DNA of 64,000 bases from DATAOG01 sp963798075. GTDB taxonomy: Bacteria; Pseudomonadota; Alphaproteobacteria; Geminicoccales; Geminicoccaceae. The notes under the pieces were generated by a model. That model saw only the letters and a program-made list of their open reading frames with translations, did not search any database and was not told the DNA's origin. The position numbers and the translations under genes were made by a program. The DNA lies in NCBI GenBank assembly GCA_963798075.1, contig CAWCRU010000006.1, forward strand, positions 186,001 through 250,000. The letters run 5' to 3'. Of this stretch, positions 44,094 to 55,986 are shown piece by piece; position 1 is the stretch's first letter, and each line of letters begins with the position of its first letter.

Positions 44094-44750
44094 TCACGGC
44101 GGCGCCGCCCGATAGCCCGAGCCGACCAGGTAGATCTCCGAGGACCCGGTCCGGCTGGCGGTCGGCCGGACCAGCCGCGCGCGCGCGAACTGGCGGCGGC
44201 CGGCGGCGACGATCCCGGCCTCGGCGCCGCGCAGCAGCTTGAGGACGGCAGCGCCGCCCGGCGCCAGGAGCTCCGGCAGCACGCTCAGCACGGCCTCGGC
44301 GAGCGCATCGGCGCGCAGGCGATCGACCGTGCGCTGGCCGGTCGCCGAGGCCGCGAGATCGCTCAGCACGAGCTCGACCGGACCGCCGGCGAGGGCGGCA
44401 AGCCGTGCGATCGTCGCCGGATCGAAGATGTCGCCCTGGAGCAGGGTGGCGCCCTCGATCGGCTCGATCGCCTGCAGATCGACGCCGATCACGGGGCAGC
44501 CCCGGGCGCGTGCGACCTGCGCCCAGCCGCCGGGCGCGCTGCCCAGATCGACGACCCGGCGGCCGGGGCGCAGGAGCTCGAAGCGGGCATCGATCTCGAG
44601 CAGTTTGTAGGCCGCCCGCGAGCGATAGCCGGCCGCGCGCGCGCTCTGCACGAAGCGGTCGTTGATGTGGCGCTCGAGCCAGCGGCTCGAGCTCGCCCGG
44701 CGACCCTTGCTCGAGCGCAGGCGAACTTTGGTCGCGCGCGGCTCGGGCAT
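44094..44750 (-). CDS. rlmE: 23S rRNA (uridine2552-2'-O)-methyltransferase
   Basis: A 218-residue FtsJ/RrmJ methyltransferase acting on U2552 of 23S rRNA during 50S maturation. 'DRFVQSARAAGYRSRAAYKL' is the entry motif with the first catalytic Lys, 'VVDLGSAPGGWAQVA' binds SAM, 'LVLSDLAASATGQRTVD' gives the Asp, 'AAVLKLLRGAEA' the second Lys and 'GSSEIYLVGSGY' the Glu of the K-D-K-E set. It is seven bases after gppA, the common alphaproteobacterial order. Confidence 0.94.
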   Translation of the reverse strand: MPEPRATKVRLRSSKGRRASSSRWLERHINDRFVQSARAAGYRSRAAYKLLEIDARFELLRPGRRVVDLGSAPGGWAQVARARGCPVIGVDLQAIEPIEGATLLQGDIFDPATIARLAALAGGPVELVLSDLAASATGQRTVDRLRADALAEAVLSVLPELLAPGGAAVLKLLRGAEAGIVAAGRRQFARARLVRPTASRTGSSEIYLVGSGYRAAPP

Positions 44751-44757
44751 CGGCCCC

Positions 44758-45855
44758 TCAGACGGCGGTTGAGCCCAGCGGCGGCACGCTCGCCGTCACC
44801 GGCAGCACCGGTGTCGACCGGGCGACGGTGGCGCCCGGGCCGCTCAGGGCCCGCGCCAGCGAGCGGCCCATCAGCCGCTGCAGCATGCCTTCGCGCAGGC
44901 CCCGATCGGCGACCCGCAGCTGGTCGGTCGGCCAGCTGCGCCGGACCGCTTCCAGGATCGCGCAGCCGGCGACCACCAGATCGGCGCGACCCGGTCCGAT
45001 GCAGGGATGTGCCGCGCGCTCGGCGTTGCTCATGCCTCTGAGGCGCGCCGAGACAGCCGCGATCGCCGCGGCCTCGAGGCTCAGCCCGTCGATCTGCCGG
45101 CGATCGTAGCGGGCGAGGTCGAGATGCAGGGCGGCGAGCGTGGTGACCGTGCCGGAGGTCCCGAGCATCTGACTGCGGCCGCTGGCAAGATGGCGGCGCA
45201 GGCCGTGCCTTGCCTCGATCGGCGCGAGCAGGCTCTGGACCTGACGGACCATGACCTCGAAGGCCGCCGGGTCGGGCTCGGCGGCGAACGCCTCGGACAG
45301 CGCGACCACACCGACCGCCAGCGAGTGGCTGCAGCGCACCACGGCTTGGCCGCCCTCCTGGCTGCGATCGAGCCACAAAAGCTCGGTGCTGCCGCCCCCG
45401 ATGTCGACCAGGAGCACGTGCTCGGCCGCGGGATCGATCAGCGGCAGGCAGCCCAACAGGGCGAGCCGCGCCTCGTCCTCATGGGGCAGGATCTCGAAAG
45501 TGAGGCCCGTGACCCGCTTGACCCGCGCCAGGAACTCGACGCCGTTCTGCGCCCGCCGGCAAGCTTCGGTCGCGACGCAGCGGATCTGGCGGACCTCGTG
45601 GCGGGCGACGATCCGGGCGCAGACCCGCAGGGCCGCGATCGTGCGCGCGATCGCCCGCTCGCTGAGCCGTCCGGTCCGCGCCACCGCCTCGCCGAGCCGG
45701 ACGATCCGCGAGAAGCTGTCGACGATCTCGAAACTCGCGGCGTGCGGCCGCGCCACCAACAATCGACAGTTGTTGGTGCCAAGATCGAGCGCCGCCATCG
45801 CCGGCGGGATCCGGCTCGGCGCCCCCAACTCGAAGTGCGATCGGGACTGGGTCAT
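44758..45855 (-). CDS. Ppx/GppA exopolyphosphatase/phosphatase
   Basis: A 365-residue Ppx/GppA phosphatase with the actin-like ATPase fold: 'MAALDLGTNNCRLLVARP', 'VDSFSRIVRLGEAVARTGRL', 'VATEACRRAQNG', 'LLVDIGGGSTELLWLD' and 'MLGTSGTVTTLAALHLDL'. It hydrolyses polyphosphate and/or pppGpp; which one cannot be told by motif. No extra C-terminal HD-like domain, so it is the short two-domain form. Upstream of rlmE in one operon. Confidence 0.92.
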   Translation of the reverse strand: MTQSRSHFELGAPSRIPPAMAALDLGTNNCRLLVARPHAASFEIVDSFSRIVRLGEAVARTGRLSERAIARTIAALRVCARIVARHEVRQIRCVATEACRRAQNGVEFLARVKRVTGLTFEILPHEDEARLALLGCLPLIDPAAEHVLLVDIGGGSTELLWLDRSQEGGQAVVRCSHSLAVGVVALSEAFAAEPDPAAFEVMVRQVQSLLAPIEARHGLRRHLASGRSQMLGTSGTVTTLAALHLDLARYDRRQIDGLSLEAAAIAAVSARLRGMSNAERAAHPCIGPGRADLVVAGCAILEAVRRSWPTDQLRVADRGLREGMLQRLMGRSLARALSGPGATVARSTPVLPVTASVPPLGSTAV

Positions 45856-46079
45856 GGGACGATGACCGCGACTTTAGGCGGCCTCGTGGGCTTTGAGCAA
45901 TGATTTCCGAAAATGCCGCCATCCGGCCCTTCGCATCCGGCCCTCGCCTTCATTCGGCCTTGCCGCGCTCGCAGGACTGGGGTTAGCTGGGCGCGGTCTC
46001 GGCGCCGACGGGTGCTGCGGAAGGGAAGCGATCTGGCGATGGGGGGCGGACCGTCCTGCGACGGCAGCCGGGAGCGGCG

Positions 46080-46643
46080 GTGAGACGACGGCCACGCGCT
46101 GGCGCAGCGCTGCTGGTGCGCGGCGTCTGCAGAGCGGCTGCCGGCCTCGCGGCGCTGCTGCTCGCGGCCTGCGCGTCGAGCACGCCGCCGCCGGCGGCGC
46201 CGGTGTGTCCGGCCGCCCTGCTCCTGCAAGGCGCCGAACGCACCGCGAGCTATCGCCCGGGCAGCGATCGCAATCCGCAGGCGCTCCGCTATCTGGCCGT
46301 CCTCAGTCATCTCCAGAGCACCTGCCGCTACGATGACAAGGGGGTCGACGTCGACGTGGCGCTCGACCTGATCGCCCAGCATGGTCCGGCCGCCACGGGC
46401 GATCCGGTGCAACTGACCTATTTCGTCGCGACCATGGGCCCCGACCGTCAGATCCTGTCCAAGCAGGTGTTCGATTCCGAGATCGTGTTCGTGAAGGACG
46501 AGGACCTCGCCGGGGTCGCCGAGCAGCTGACCCTGCGGCTGCCGTCGGTCACCCCAGAGCAGGCTGCGGGCTACAACCTGCTGCTCGGCTTCCAGCTCGA
46601 CGAGGCCGAGCTCGACCAGCGTCTGCAGCCGCTGCTGCGCTGA
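46080..46643 (+). CDS. Conserved lipoprotein of unknown function
   Basis: A 187-residue predicted lipoprotein: basic N-terminus, then 'AAAGLAALLLAACASST' with lipobox 'LAAC'. The mature part, 'VCPAALLLQGAERTASYRPG', 'VLSHLQSTCRYDDKGVDVDV', 'LTYFVATMGPDRQILSKQVF', is compact with two cysteines and probably folds as a beta-sandwich. Similar uncharacterised lipoproteins occur in other alphaproteobacteria in my recollection, but I assign no family. GTG start at 46080. It precedes the glycine riboswitch. Confidence 0.65.
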   Translation: MRRRPRAGAALLVRGVCRAAAGLAALLLAACASSTPPPAAPVCPAALLLQGAERTASYRPGSDRNPQALRYLAVLSHLQSTCRYDDKGVDVDVALDLIAQHGPAATGDPVQLTYFVATMGPDRQILSKQVFDSEIVFVKDEDLAGVAEQLTLRLPSVTPEQAAGYNLLLGFQLDEAELDQRLQPLLR

Positions 46644-46675
46644 GCCCGCCGAACGGGCAGGGGCTCGACCTTTGC

Positions 46676-46703
46676 TTGACCTCCCTGCTGCCCGGAGTAG
46701 TCT
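46676..46703 (+). promoter_or_regulatory. Promoter of the glycine cleavage operon
   Basis: TTGACC (46676-46681), 16-base spacer and TAGTCT (46698-46703), placed just upstream of the first riboswitch aptamer. Transcription would start near 46711, giving a leader of about 285 bases. Confidence 0.6.
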
Positions 46704-46723
46704 GGCCCGACATCGCCAGCTGA

Positions 46724-46945
46724 GCCCCGCGGGAGAGCCCGTGCCAGCCGCACCTGCGGCCGGCGACGGCGCCGAAGGAGCAACCGCCCCGGAAACTCTC
46801 AGGCCAACGGACCGCGGGGGGATGGCGCTCTGGAGAGCGGGTGCCGTGGCATCGAGATGGCCCGGCGCTCCACCGAAGGGGTAAGGTGCTGCTCGGATCG
46901 CTGCCGGGCGGCGCCAAGTCTCTCAGGTTCGGGGACAGAGGGGGC
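46724..46945 (+). promoter_or_regulatory. Tandem glycine riboswitch
   Basis: Two glycine aptamers in series. The first has 'GGGAGAG' at 46731, 'CGCCGAAGGAGCAA' near 46769 and 'CTCTCAGGCCAACGGACCG' near 46797. The second has 'CTGGAGAGCG' near 46829, 'CACCGAAGGGGTAAG' near 46873 and 'CTCTCAGGTTCGGGGACAGA' near 46921. These are the conserved internal loops of the gcvT RNA class. It precedes gcvT by about 50 bases and should switch the operon on when glycine is abundant. Confidence 0.95.
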
Positions 46946-46993
46946 TGAAGGTTGCCGGCTTGGCCGGCGCGCAGCCCCATGGAGGTCCCGAGC

Positions 46994-48115
46994 TTGAGCT
47001 CACCTGCCGACGGCGCCGCCACCCCGGCCAGACGCACGCCGCTCTACGCCCTGCACGTCGAGCTCGGCGGCCGCATGGTCGAGTTTGCGGGCTGGATGCT
47101 GCCCGTGCAGTATCCGACCGGCATCATGGCCGAGCATCGCCACTGCCGCAGCGCCGCCGCCCTGTTCGACGTCTCGCACATGGGTCAGGTGCTGGTCCGC
47201 GGCGAGGACGCCGCCCGGGCGTTCGAGCGCCTGGTGCCGGCGGACGTGACCGGGCTCGCAGGCGGCCGGCTGCGCTATACGGTCTTCACCAACGATGCGG
47301 GCGGCGTGCTCGACGATCTGATCGTCGGCCGGGTCGAGGACGGCCTGTTCGTGGTCGTCAATGCCGGCTGCCGGGAGTCCGACCTCGCCCATATGCGCGC
47401 GGGCCTCGAGCCCGCCTGCGCGGTCGAGGAGCTGGCCGGGCGGGCCCTCCTCGCCCTCCAGGGGCCGGCGGCGGCCGCCGTCATGAGCCGCCTCGCGCCG
47501 GCCGCGGCCGGGCTCGCGTTCATGGAAACCGCGGCGATGCCGGTCGCGGGCATCGCCTGCCGGGTCGCACGCTCGGGCTACACCGGCGAGGACGGCTTCG
47601 AGATCTCACTCGATGCCGCCGCAGGCGAGGCCCTGGCACGCCGCCTGCTCGACCAGCCGGAGGTGGCGCCAGCTGGCCTCGGAGCCCGCGATTCGCTGCG
47701 CCTGGAGGCCGGCCTTTGCCTCTATGGCCACGAGCTGTCGCCGACGACCAGCCCGATCGAGGCCGGGCTCGCCTGGACGATCCCCAAGCGCCGCCGCGTC
47801 GAAGGCGGCTTTCCGGGCGCCGCCGTCATCCTCGAGCAGCTCGCCGCAGGCGCCCAACGCAAGCTGGTCGGGCTGCGCCCCGAAGGCCGCGCGCCCGCCC
47901 GCGAGGGCACCCTGGTCCAAGATGCCGACGGCCGGCCGATCGGCCGGGTCACGAGCGGCGGCTTCGGGCCGACCATCGGCGGTCCGATCGCGCTCGCCTA
48001 CGTCTCGAGCGCGAACGCTGCGCCCGATGCCGCGCTGCAGCTCGCGATCCGCGACCGGTCGCACCCGGCCCGCGTCGTTAAGCTGCCGTTCATCGCCCAC
48101 CGCTACCAGCGCTGA
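46994..48115 (+). CDS. gcvT: Glycine cleavage system T protein (aminomethyltransferase)
   Basis: A 373-residue T protein that transfers the methylene group from the aminomethyl-lipoyl H protein to tetrahydrofolate and releases ammonia. 'TPLYALHVELGGRMVEFAGW', 'MLPVQYPTGIMAEHRHCRSA', 'ALFDVSHMGQVLVRG', 'LQGPAAAAVM', 'RSGYTGEDGFEI' and 'RLEAGLCLYGHELSP' are all typical. The best start is TTG 46994, seven bases after a perfect GGAGGT; the ATG at 46979 is itself part of that ribosome site. First gene of the gcv operon. Confidence 0.95.
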   Translation: MSSPADGAATPARRTPLYALHVELGGRMVEFAGWMLPVQYPTGIMAEHRHCRSAAALFDVSHMGQVLVRGEDAARAFERLVPADVTGLAGGRLRYTVFTNDAGGVLDDLIVGRVEDGLFVVVNAGCRESDLAHMRAGLEPACAVEELAGRALLALQGPAAAAVMSRLAPAAAGLAFMETAAMPVAGIACRVARSGYTGEDGFEISLDAAAGEALARRLLDQPEVAPAGLGARDSLRLEAGLCLYGHELSPTTSPIEAGLAWTIPKRRRVEGGFPGAAVILEQLAAGAQRKLVGLRPEGRAPAREGTLVQDADGRPIGRVTSGGFGPTIGGPIALAYVSSANAAPDAALQLAIRDRSHPARVVKLPFIAHRYQR

Positions 48116-48129
48116 CGGAGGCCAATGCG

Positions 48130-48507
48130 ATGTCCGATACCCGCTACACCAAGGACCACGAGTGGGTCCGCATCGAGGGCGAGATCGCCACGATCGGGAT
48201 CAGCGACCACGCCCAGGAGCAGCTGGGGGACGTAGTCTTCGTCGAGCTGCCGCCGGTCGGCAAGCAGGTCGCGCGCCATGAGGCGCTCGCGGTGGTCGAG
48301 AGCGTCAAGGCCGCGAGCGACGTCTACGCGCCGATCAGCGGCGGGGTCGTCGAGGTCAACCAGGCCGTGAGCGACGATCCCGCACTGGTCAACCGCGGCG
48401 CCGAGAGCAGCGGCTGGTTCTGCAAGCTCAGCATCGCCGATGCCGGCGAGCTCGATGAGCTCATGGACGCCGACGCCTACCGGGAACTGGTCGCTGGTCT
48501 GGCTTGA
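48130..48507 (+). CDS. gcvH: Glycine cleavage system H protein
   Basis: A 125-residue lipoyl carrier that shuttles the aminomethyl group between P, T and L proteins. The lipoylated Lys60 is in 'AVVESVKAASDVYAP'; 'YTKDHEWVRIEGEIATIGIS' and 'EQLGDVVFVELPPVG' precede it and 'SSGWFCKLSIAD' closes the fold. 14 bases after gcvT. Confidence 0.97.
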   Translation: MSDTRYTKDHEWVRIEGEIATIGISDHAQEQLGDVVFVELPPVGKQVARHEALAVVESVKAASDVYAPISGGVVEVNQAVSDDPALVNRGAESSGWFCKLSIADAGELDELMDADAYRELVAGLA

Positions 48508-48533
48508 GCGAGCCGCCGGCACGAGGGAGCAGC

Positions 48534-51437
<2,904 letters not shown>

Positions 51438-51510
51438 CCGGCCGCAATGCCCGAGGACCCGGGCGACCCGTTCGCGCTCATCGCCCGGTTGAGCCGGCGT
51501 CAGCGCTGCT

Positions 51511-52062
51511 CTAAAGGATGTGCTCTTTCTCCTCGACCCGGCGCTCGCGGACCGGAAAGCCGTTGCGCCAGCCGTTGACCAGCTGCTCGAACGCGAACAG
51601 GCAGATGAAGGCGCCGGCGATCGGGATCGCGAGATACCACCAGGCGAGCGGGGTTAAGGACGGCATGCGATAGCTGCCGAAGCCGTGCAGGAAGTTGCGC
51701 CAGCCGAAGCCCACCATGCACAGGCCGCAGGCCAGGATCACCAGGCGGTTGAAGATCTCGACCACGAAGCGGTAGCGGCCGCTCATCAATTCGCTGATCG
51801 CCGAGAGCATCAGGTGATCGGCGCGCCGGGTCGCGACCGCCATGCCGAGGAAGCTGCCGTAGATGAAGAAGGCCGAGGTCACCTCCTGCAGCCAGAGCCA
51901 GGGGCTGCGCAGGCTGCGGGTCAGGATGTCGAGGATGACGCAGATCGAGAAGCCGGCGATCATGATGCCGCAGAGCACCATCAGCAGCGCCTCGAGCCGG
52001 TCGAACGCGCGCCACTTGAGATGGCGGTCGAGATCGAGGACGAGCTGGCGACGGTCGCTCAT
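51511..52062 (-). CDS. TRAP transporter small permease (DctQ)
   Basis: A 183-residue four-helix membrane protein of the DctQ family. 'ALLMVLCGIMIAGFSICVIL', 'WLWLQEVTSAFFIYGSFLGM' and 'TPLAWWYLAIPIAGAFICLF' are membrane segments, and 'FLGMAVATRRADHLML' holds the family's 'A-x-x-x-x-H-x-x-x-D' like loop. It follows the binding-protein gene by 83 bases. The large permease DctM, normally next, is missing; instead gcvP converges. Confidence 0.87.
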   Translation of the reverse strand: MSDRRQLVLDLDRHLKWRAFDRLEALLMVLCGIMIAGFSICVILDILTRSLRSPWLWLQEVTSAFFIYGSFLGMAVATRRADHLMLSAISELMSGRYRFVVEIFNRLVILACGLCMVGFGWRNFLHGFGSYRMPSLTPLAWWYLAIPIAGAFICLFAFEQLVNGWRNGFPVRERRVEEKEHIL

Positions 52063-52145
52063 CGAGGGCCCGCGCCCGGCAAGGGGCGGTGACGGGGCGC
52101 GCCGCGCCGCATGCCCGCCCCGTCACCCGGCGTCCGTGCGGACGC

Positions 52146-53150
52146 CTATTTGATGCCGCGGATGATGCCCACGATGTCGACCGCCTGCGGCCCCAGCTCC
52201 TTGGCGAGCTGGTCCTGGATCGGGGTCGCGGCCGCGATGAAGCCCGACTTGTCGACGTCCTTGACGAGCTTGACGCCGATCTCTTCGAGCTTGGTCGCCG
52301 ACTTCGCCTCGAGCTCGAGCGCGTAGGGCGGCTCCTGCTTGCCGACCTCGGCCGCCGCCTGCTCGACCCAGCCCTTCTGCTCGTCCGTCAGGCTCTGCCA
52401 GGTCTTGTCGCTGACCCAGATCAGGTTGTTGTTGGCCTCGTGCTGGGTGAACGACATGATCGGCGCCACCTCGTAGTGCTTGTTGGAGAGGTAGACGTTG
52501 ACGCCGTTCTCGGCCATGTCGACGACGCCGGTCTGCAAGGAGGTATAGACCTCGCCGAACGGCATGTGCACCGGCTGGGCGCCGTAGGCCGGGAAGAACG
52601 TGTCCTCGGTCTTGGTCGCCTGGACGCGGACCTTCTTGCCGTTGAGGTCGTCGACGCTGTGGACCTCCTGCTTGGAGTAGATGTTGCGCAGGCCGAGCGT
52701 GATGACGGCCAGCACGTGGGCGCCCTGGACCGTATCGTCGACCAGCTGCTTGACCGCGCCGTTGAGCTCGGGCGAGGTGACCGCCTTGACCAGCTGGTCC
52801 TCGCCGGTGAACAGGTAGTGCAGCGACATAACGCCCAGCTGCGGCGACACGGTCGCGGCGTTGGCCGAGGACGTGATGATGAAGTCGATGTCGCCCGCGC
52901 GCATCTTCTCGAGCATCGCCGGCTCCTGGCCGAGCTGGGCGCCGGGGAACTGGTTGATCTTCAGGGTGCCGCCGGAAAGGTCGGCGATCGTCTTCTCGAA
53001 CAGATCGCCCGCGAAGCCGTAGCCGGTGGTCTTGGGCTGGTCGTAGCCGAAGCTGAGCTCGCGCTGCTGGGCCTGGGCCGTTGCGAGTCCGCCCGCGAGC
53101 CCGACGACGAGGACTGCCGCCGAAGCGAGCAGAAGCTTGCTGAGGTTCAT
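52146..53150 (-). CDS. TRAP transporter substrate-binding protein (DctP)
   Basis: A 334-residue periplasmic protein with signal peptide 'LLLASAAVLVVGLAGGLATA', followed by 'QQRELSFGYDQPKTTGYGFA'. DctP-family motifs 'LGQEPAMLEKMRAGDIDFI', 'KKVRVQATKTEDTFFPAYGA' and 'MPFGEVYTSLQTGVVDMAEN' are complete, with the arginine in 'KVRVQ' that usually pairs with an organic-acid carboxylate. ATG 53150 has GGGAG upstream. Ligand probably a carboxylic acid. Confidence 0.92.
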   Translation of the reverse strand: MNLSKLLLASAAVLVVGLAGGLATAQAQQRELSFGYDQPKTTGYGFAGDLFEKTIADLSGGTLKINQFPGAQLGQEPAMLEKMRAGDIDFIITSSANAATVSPQLGVMSLHYLFTGEDQLVKAVTSPELNGAVKQLVDDTVQGAHVLAVITLGLRNIYSKQEVHSVDDLNGKKVRVQATKTEDTFFPAYGAQPVHMPFGEVYTSLQTGVVDMAENGVNVYLSNKHYEVAPIMSFTQHEANNNLIWVSDKTWQSLTDEQKGWVEQAAAEVGKQEPPYALELEAKSATKLEEIGVKLVKDVDKSGFIAAATPIQDQLAKELGPQAVDIVGIIRGIK

Positions 53151-53383
53151 TTGTGAGCACTCCCTGAAGGAACGGCGCTTGCCGCTGTTAATTGTCGTTT
53201 CGGACGGTCCTCGCCCGCGTCCGATGTTGGGGCAATTCGGAAGGCGAGGCAAGCGCCCGAAGCTGCGGGCCGGCATCCCCGAGTGCGGCGCGCCGGGCGC
53301 GTCCCGCGGATCGGCGCGCACGCCTCTGGCGAGCCGGGCGCGCGCCGGCTATCTTCGGCGCGGCGCCGATCGAGAACGAAGCC

Positions 53384-55524
53384 ATGACCCTAGCCCGGAT
53401 CGAGGATCTGCTCGCCGAGCTTACGCTCGAGGAGAAGCTCGGCCAGATGACGCTCGTCTCCGCGGGCCAGGCGGTGACCGGGCCCGAGGGGCCGCTCGAC
53501 CATCTGGCCGCGATCCGGGCCGGGCGGGTCGGCGCGGTCGTCAACCTGTGGGGTAGGGAGGGGGTCCGCGAGGCGCAGCGGCTGGCGCTCGAGGAGACCC
53601 GGCTCGGCATTCCGCTGCTGTTCACGTTCGACCTGATCCACGGCCACCGGACGGTTTTCCCGATCCCGCTCGCCGAGGCCGCCGCCTTCGATCCGGGCCT
53701 ATGGGAAAAAACCGCGCGCGCCGCAGCCCTCGAGGGAGCGGCCGACGGGCTCTCGCTCACCTTCGCGCCGATGCTGGACGTGGCGCGCGACCCGCGCTGG
53801 GGCCGGATCGCCGAAAGCCCCGGCGAGGACCCCTGGCTCGCGTCCCGGTTTGCCGAGGCCAAGATCCGGGGTCTCCAGGGCCAGGACCTGAAATCCGGGC
53901 AAAACCTCGCGGCGACCGCCAAGCATCTGGCGGCCTATGGCGCGGTCATGGCCGGCCGCGAGTACGCCTCGGTCGAAATCTCCGAGCGCACGCTCCACGA
54001 GGTCTACCTGCCGCCGTTCAAGTGCGCGCTCGAGGCTGGCGTCGCGGCGATCATGCCGGCCTTCACCGATCTCGCCGGCGTGCCCATGACCGCCAACGCC
54101 CCGATCCTGTCCGGTCTGGTGCGCGACGACTGGGGCTTCGAGGGCGTCATGGTCAGCGACTACGGCGCGATCGCCGAGCTCCTGGTCCACGGCGTCGCCG
54201 CCGACCTCGCCGAGGCCTCGGCACTGGCCTTGCGCGCGGGCGTCGACATCGACCTGATGGGCAACGCCTATGCCCAGGGCCTGCCCACGGCCCTCGAGCG
54301 CGGCCTCGTCGAGCTGGCCGCGATCGACGCCGCGGTGCGCCGGATCCTCGAGCTGAAGGCAGCGCTCGGCCTGTTCGACGATCCCTACCGGCGGGGCGGC
54401 GGCGATGGCCTGAGCGCGGCACAGGAGGCCGCCCACCGCTCGCTCGCGCGCGCCGCCGCGCGCCGCTCGATCGTGCTGCTCACCAACCGCGACGGTGTCC
54501 TGCCGCTCGCCGACGGCCACCGCCTCGCGGTGCTGGGCCCGCTCGCGGACGCGCCGGCGGAAATGCTGGGCCCCTGGTCGATGGCCGGCCGGGCCGAGGA
54601 CATGGTGTCGCTGCTCGAAGGCCTGCGCGCGGGCCTGCCCGCGAGCCGGATCGATCATGCCCGGGGCGTCGAGATCGAGGCCGATTCGCCCGCCGACCTC
54701 GCAGCCGCCCTCGAGCTCGCGCGCGCCGCCGAGGTGATCGTGCTGTGCCTGGGCGAGGCCAGGGCCATGAGCGGCGAGGCCGCGAGCCGGGCGCGCCCCG
54801 ACCTGCCCGGCCGCCAGCGCGAGCTCGCCGAAGCCGTTTTCCAACTCGGCAAGCCCGTGATAGCGCTCCTGTCCTCGGGCCGCCCGCTGATGGTCCCCTG
54901 GCTGTTCGAGCGCGCGGACGCCGTGCTCGCGACCTGGTTCCTCGGCAGCGAGGCCGGCCATGCGGTGGCCGACGTGCTCGCCGGCCGCCGCAACCCGAGC
55001 GGCCGCCTGCCGGTCTCCTGGCCGGTCGACATCGGCCAGATCCCGATCTTCCACGCCCGCCGCCCGACCGGCCGCCCGGCCGATCCCGCCGTGCACTACT
55101 CGGCCAAATACCTCGACCTCCCGATCGAGCCCCGGTTCCCGTTCGGCCACGGCCTCTCCTACACCAGCTTCACGCTCGGCAACCTACCGCCGACCCGACC
55201 GAGCTCCCCCCGGACGGCGATCTCACGATCGAGCTCGAGGTCGCCAACGAGGGCCCCGTCGCCGGCGAGGAGACCCTGCTGCTGTTCGTCCACGATCCGG
55301 TCGCGGCCGTCGCCCGCCCGCTGCTCGAGCTCAAGGGTATGGCCAAGATCACGCTCGAGCCCGGCGCGTGCGGCCGCGTCGCCTTCCGGCTCGCCGCCGC
55401 CGACCTCGCCTATCTCGGCCCCGAGCTGGCCCCCCGCCTCGATGCCGGCGTCATCGAGATCCTGGTCGGCCGCGCCGCCGCCCGCGAGGACCTGCTCGCG
55501 ACCACGATCCGCGTCACGGCCTGA
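53384..55524 (+). pseudogene. Glycoside hydrolase family 3 (beta-glucosidase-like) with one frameshift
   Basis: A GH3 enzyme of about 713 residues if repaired. N-terminal TIM barrel: 'LTLEEKLGQMTLVSAG', 'TFDLIHGHRTVFPIPLAEAA', 'ARDPRWGRIAESPGEDPWLA', 'TAKHLAAYGA' and the nucleophile Asp in 'GVMVSDYGAIAELL'. Then the alpha/beta sandwich ('SIVLLTNRDGVLPLA', 'EVIVLCLGEARAMSGEA', 'FPFGHGLSYTSFTLG') and a fibronectin III-like domain ('DLTIELEVANEGPVAGEETL'). One base is missing near 55190, between sandwich and FnIII domain, so the reading frame as written ends in unrelated residues. No signal peptide is visible, so cytosolic or non-classical. Confidence 0.87.
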
Positions 55525-55534
55525 CGGCCCCGCC

Positions 55535-55789
55535 TCATTCGTCTCTGCCGTAGCGCACCACGCCGCCGACCTCGGCGCGCGTGAGGCCGATGTCGTTGAG
55601 CATCTCATCGCTCATGGCCATCAGCTCGCGCGTGTCGCGCCGGATGCGGGCTTCCTGCGCGACGAATTGGCTGGCCCGCGCCGCGATGGCGGCGAACCAG
55701 GCCCACAAAGACCTCGGCCGGACCGCCCTGTAGGCATGGGCCGTCCCGGTCTCGAAATCAGCTTGGTAGATGATCGGCACGCTTGCCAT
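55535..55789 (-). CDS. DUF1127 small protein (copy A)
   Basis: An 84-residue protein with the DUF1127 (YjiS-like) core 'RRDTRELMAMSDEMLNDIGL' followed by 'TRAEVGGVVRYGRDE'. The N-terminal part 'SLWAWFAAIAARASQFVAQE' is amphipathic. DUF1127 proteins are short arginine-rich RNA-binding or phosphate/sRNA-linked regulators in some alphaproteobacteria; here the role is unknown. GGAGAAGG precedes the ATG. It is a paralogue of the gene at 61821-62060. Confidence 0.88.
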   Translation of the reverse strand: MASVPIIYQADFETGTAHAYRAVRPRSLWAWFAAIAARASQFVAQEARIRRDTRELMAMSDEMLNDIGLTRAEVGGVVRYGRDE

Positions 55790-55866
55790 AGTCCTTCTCC
55801 ATTGGCGTCCTGGCGACCGCCCGGTCCGGGCCGTCGCCGCGCTCGTCCTCTTGGCAATCTGGTGCC

Positions 55867-55924
55867 GCCTTTTTTCAGCTTCGTGTCAGGGCAGAGAGAA
55901 AATGATTGCAGCCGTAACGGAAAG
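55867..55924 (-). promoter_or_regulatory. Conserved upstream element of DUF1127 copy A
   Basis: On the minus strand this segment contains GTTACGGCTGCAATCATTTT and then CTGACACGAAGCTGAAAA. Nearly the same arrangement lies upstream of DUF1127 copy B (62137-62194): a TTAC box, AATCATTTT, and CTGACAYGAAGCTGAAAA (Y = C or T). Identity between the two is much higher than in surrounding DNA. Likely a promoter with a bound regulator; the factor is unknown. Confidence 0.6.
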
Positions 55925-55986
55925 CATTGGCCTGGCGCTGCCACCGCGACCGGCGCGAGGCATCCCGGCCCGGCCGCAGAACCGGC

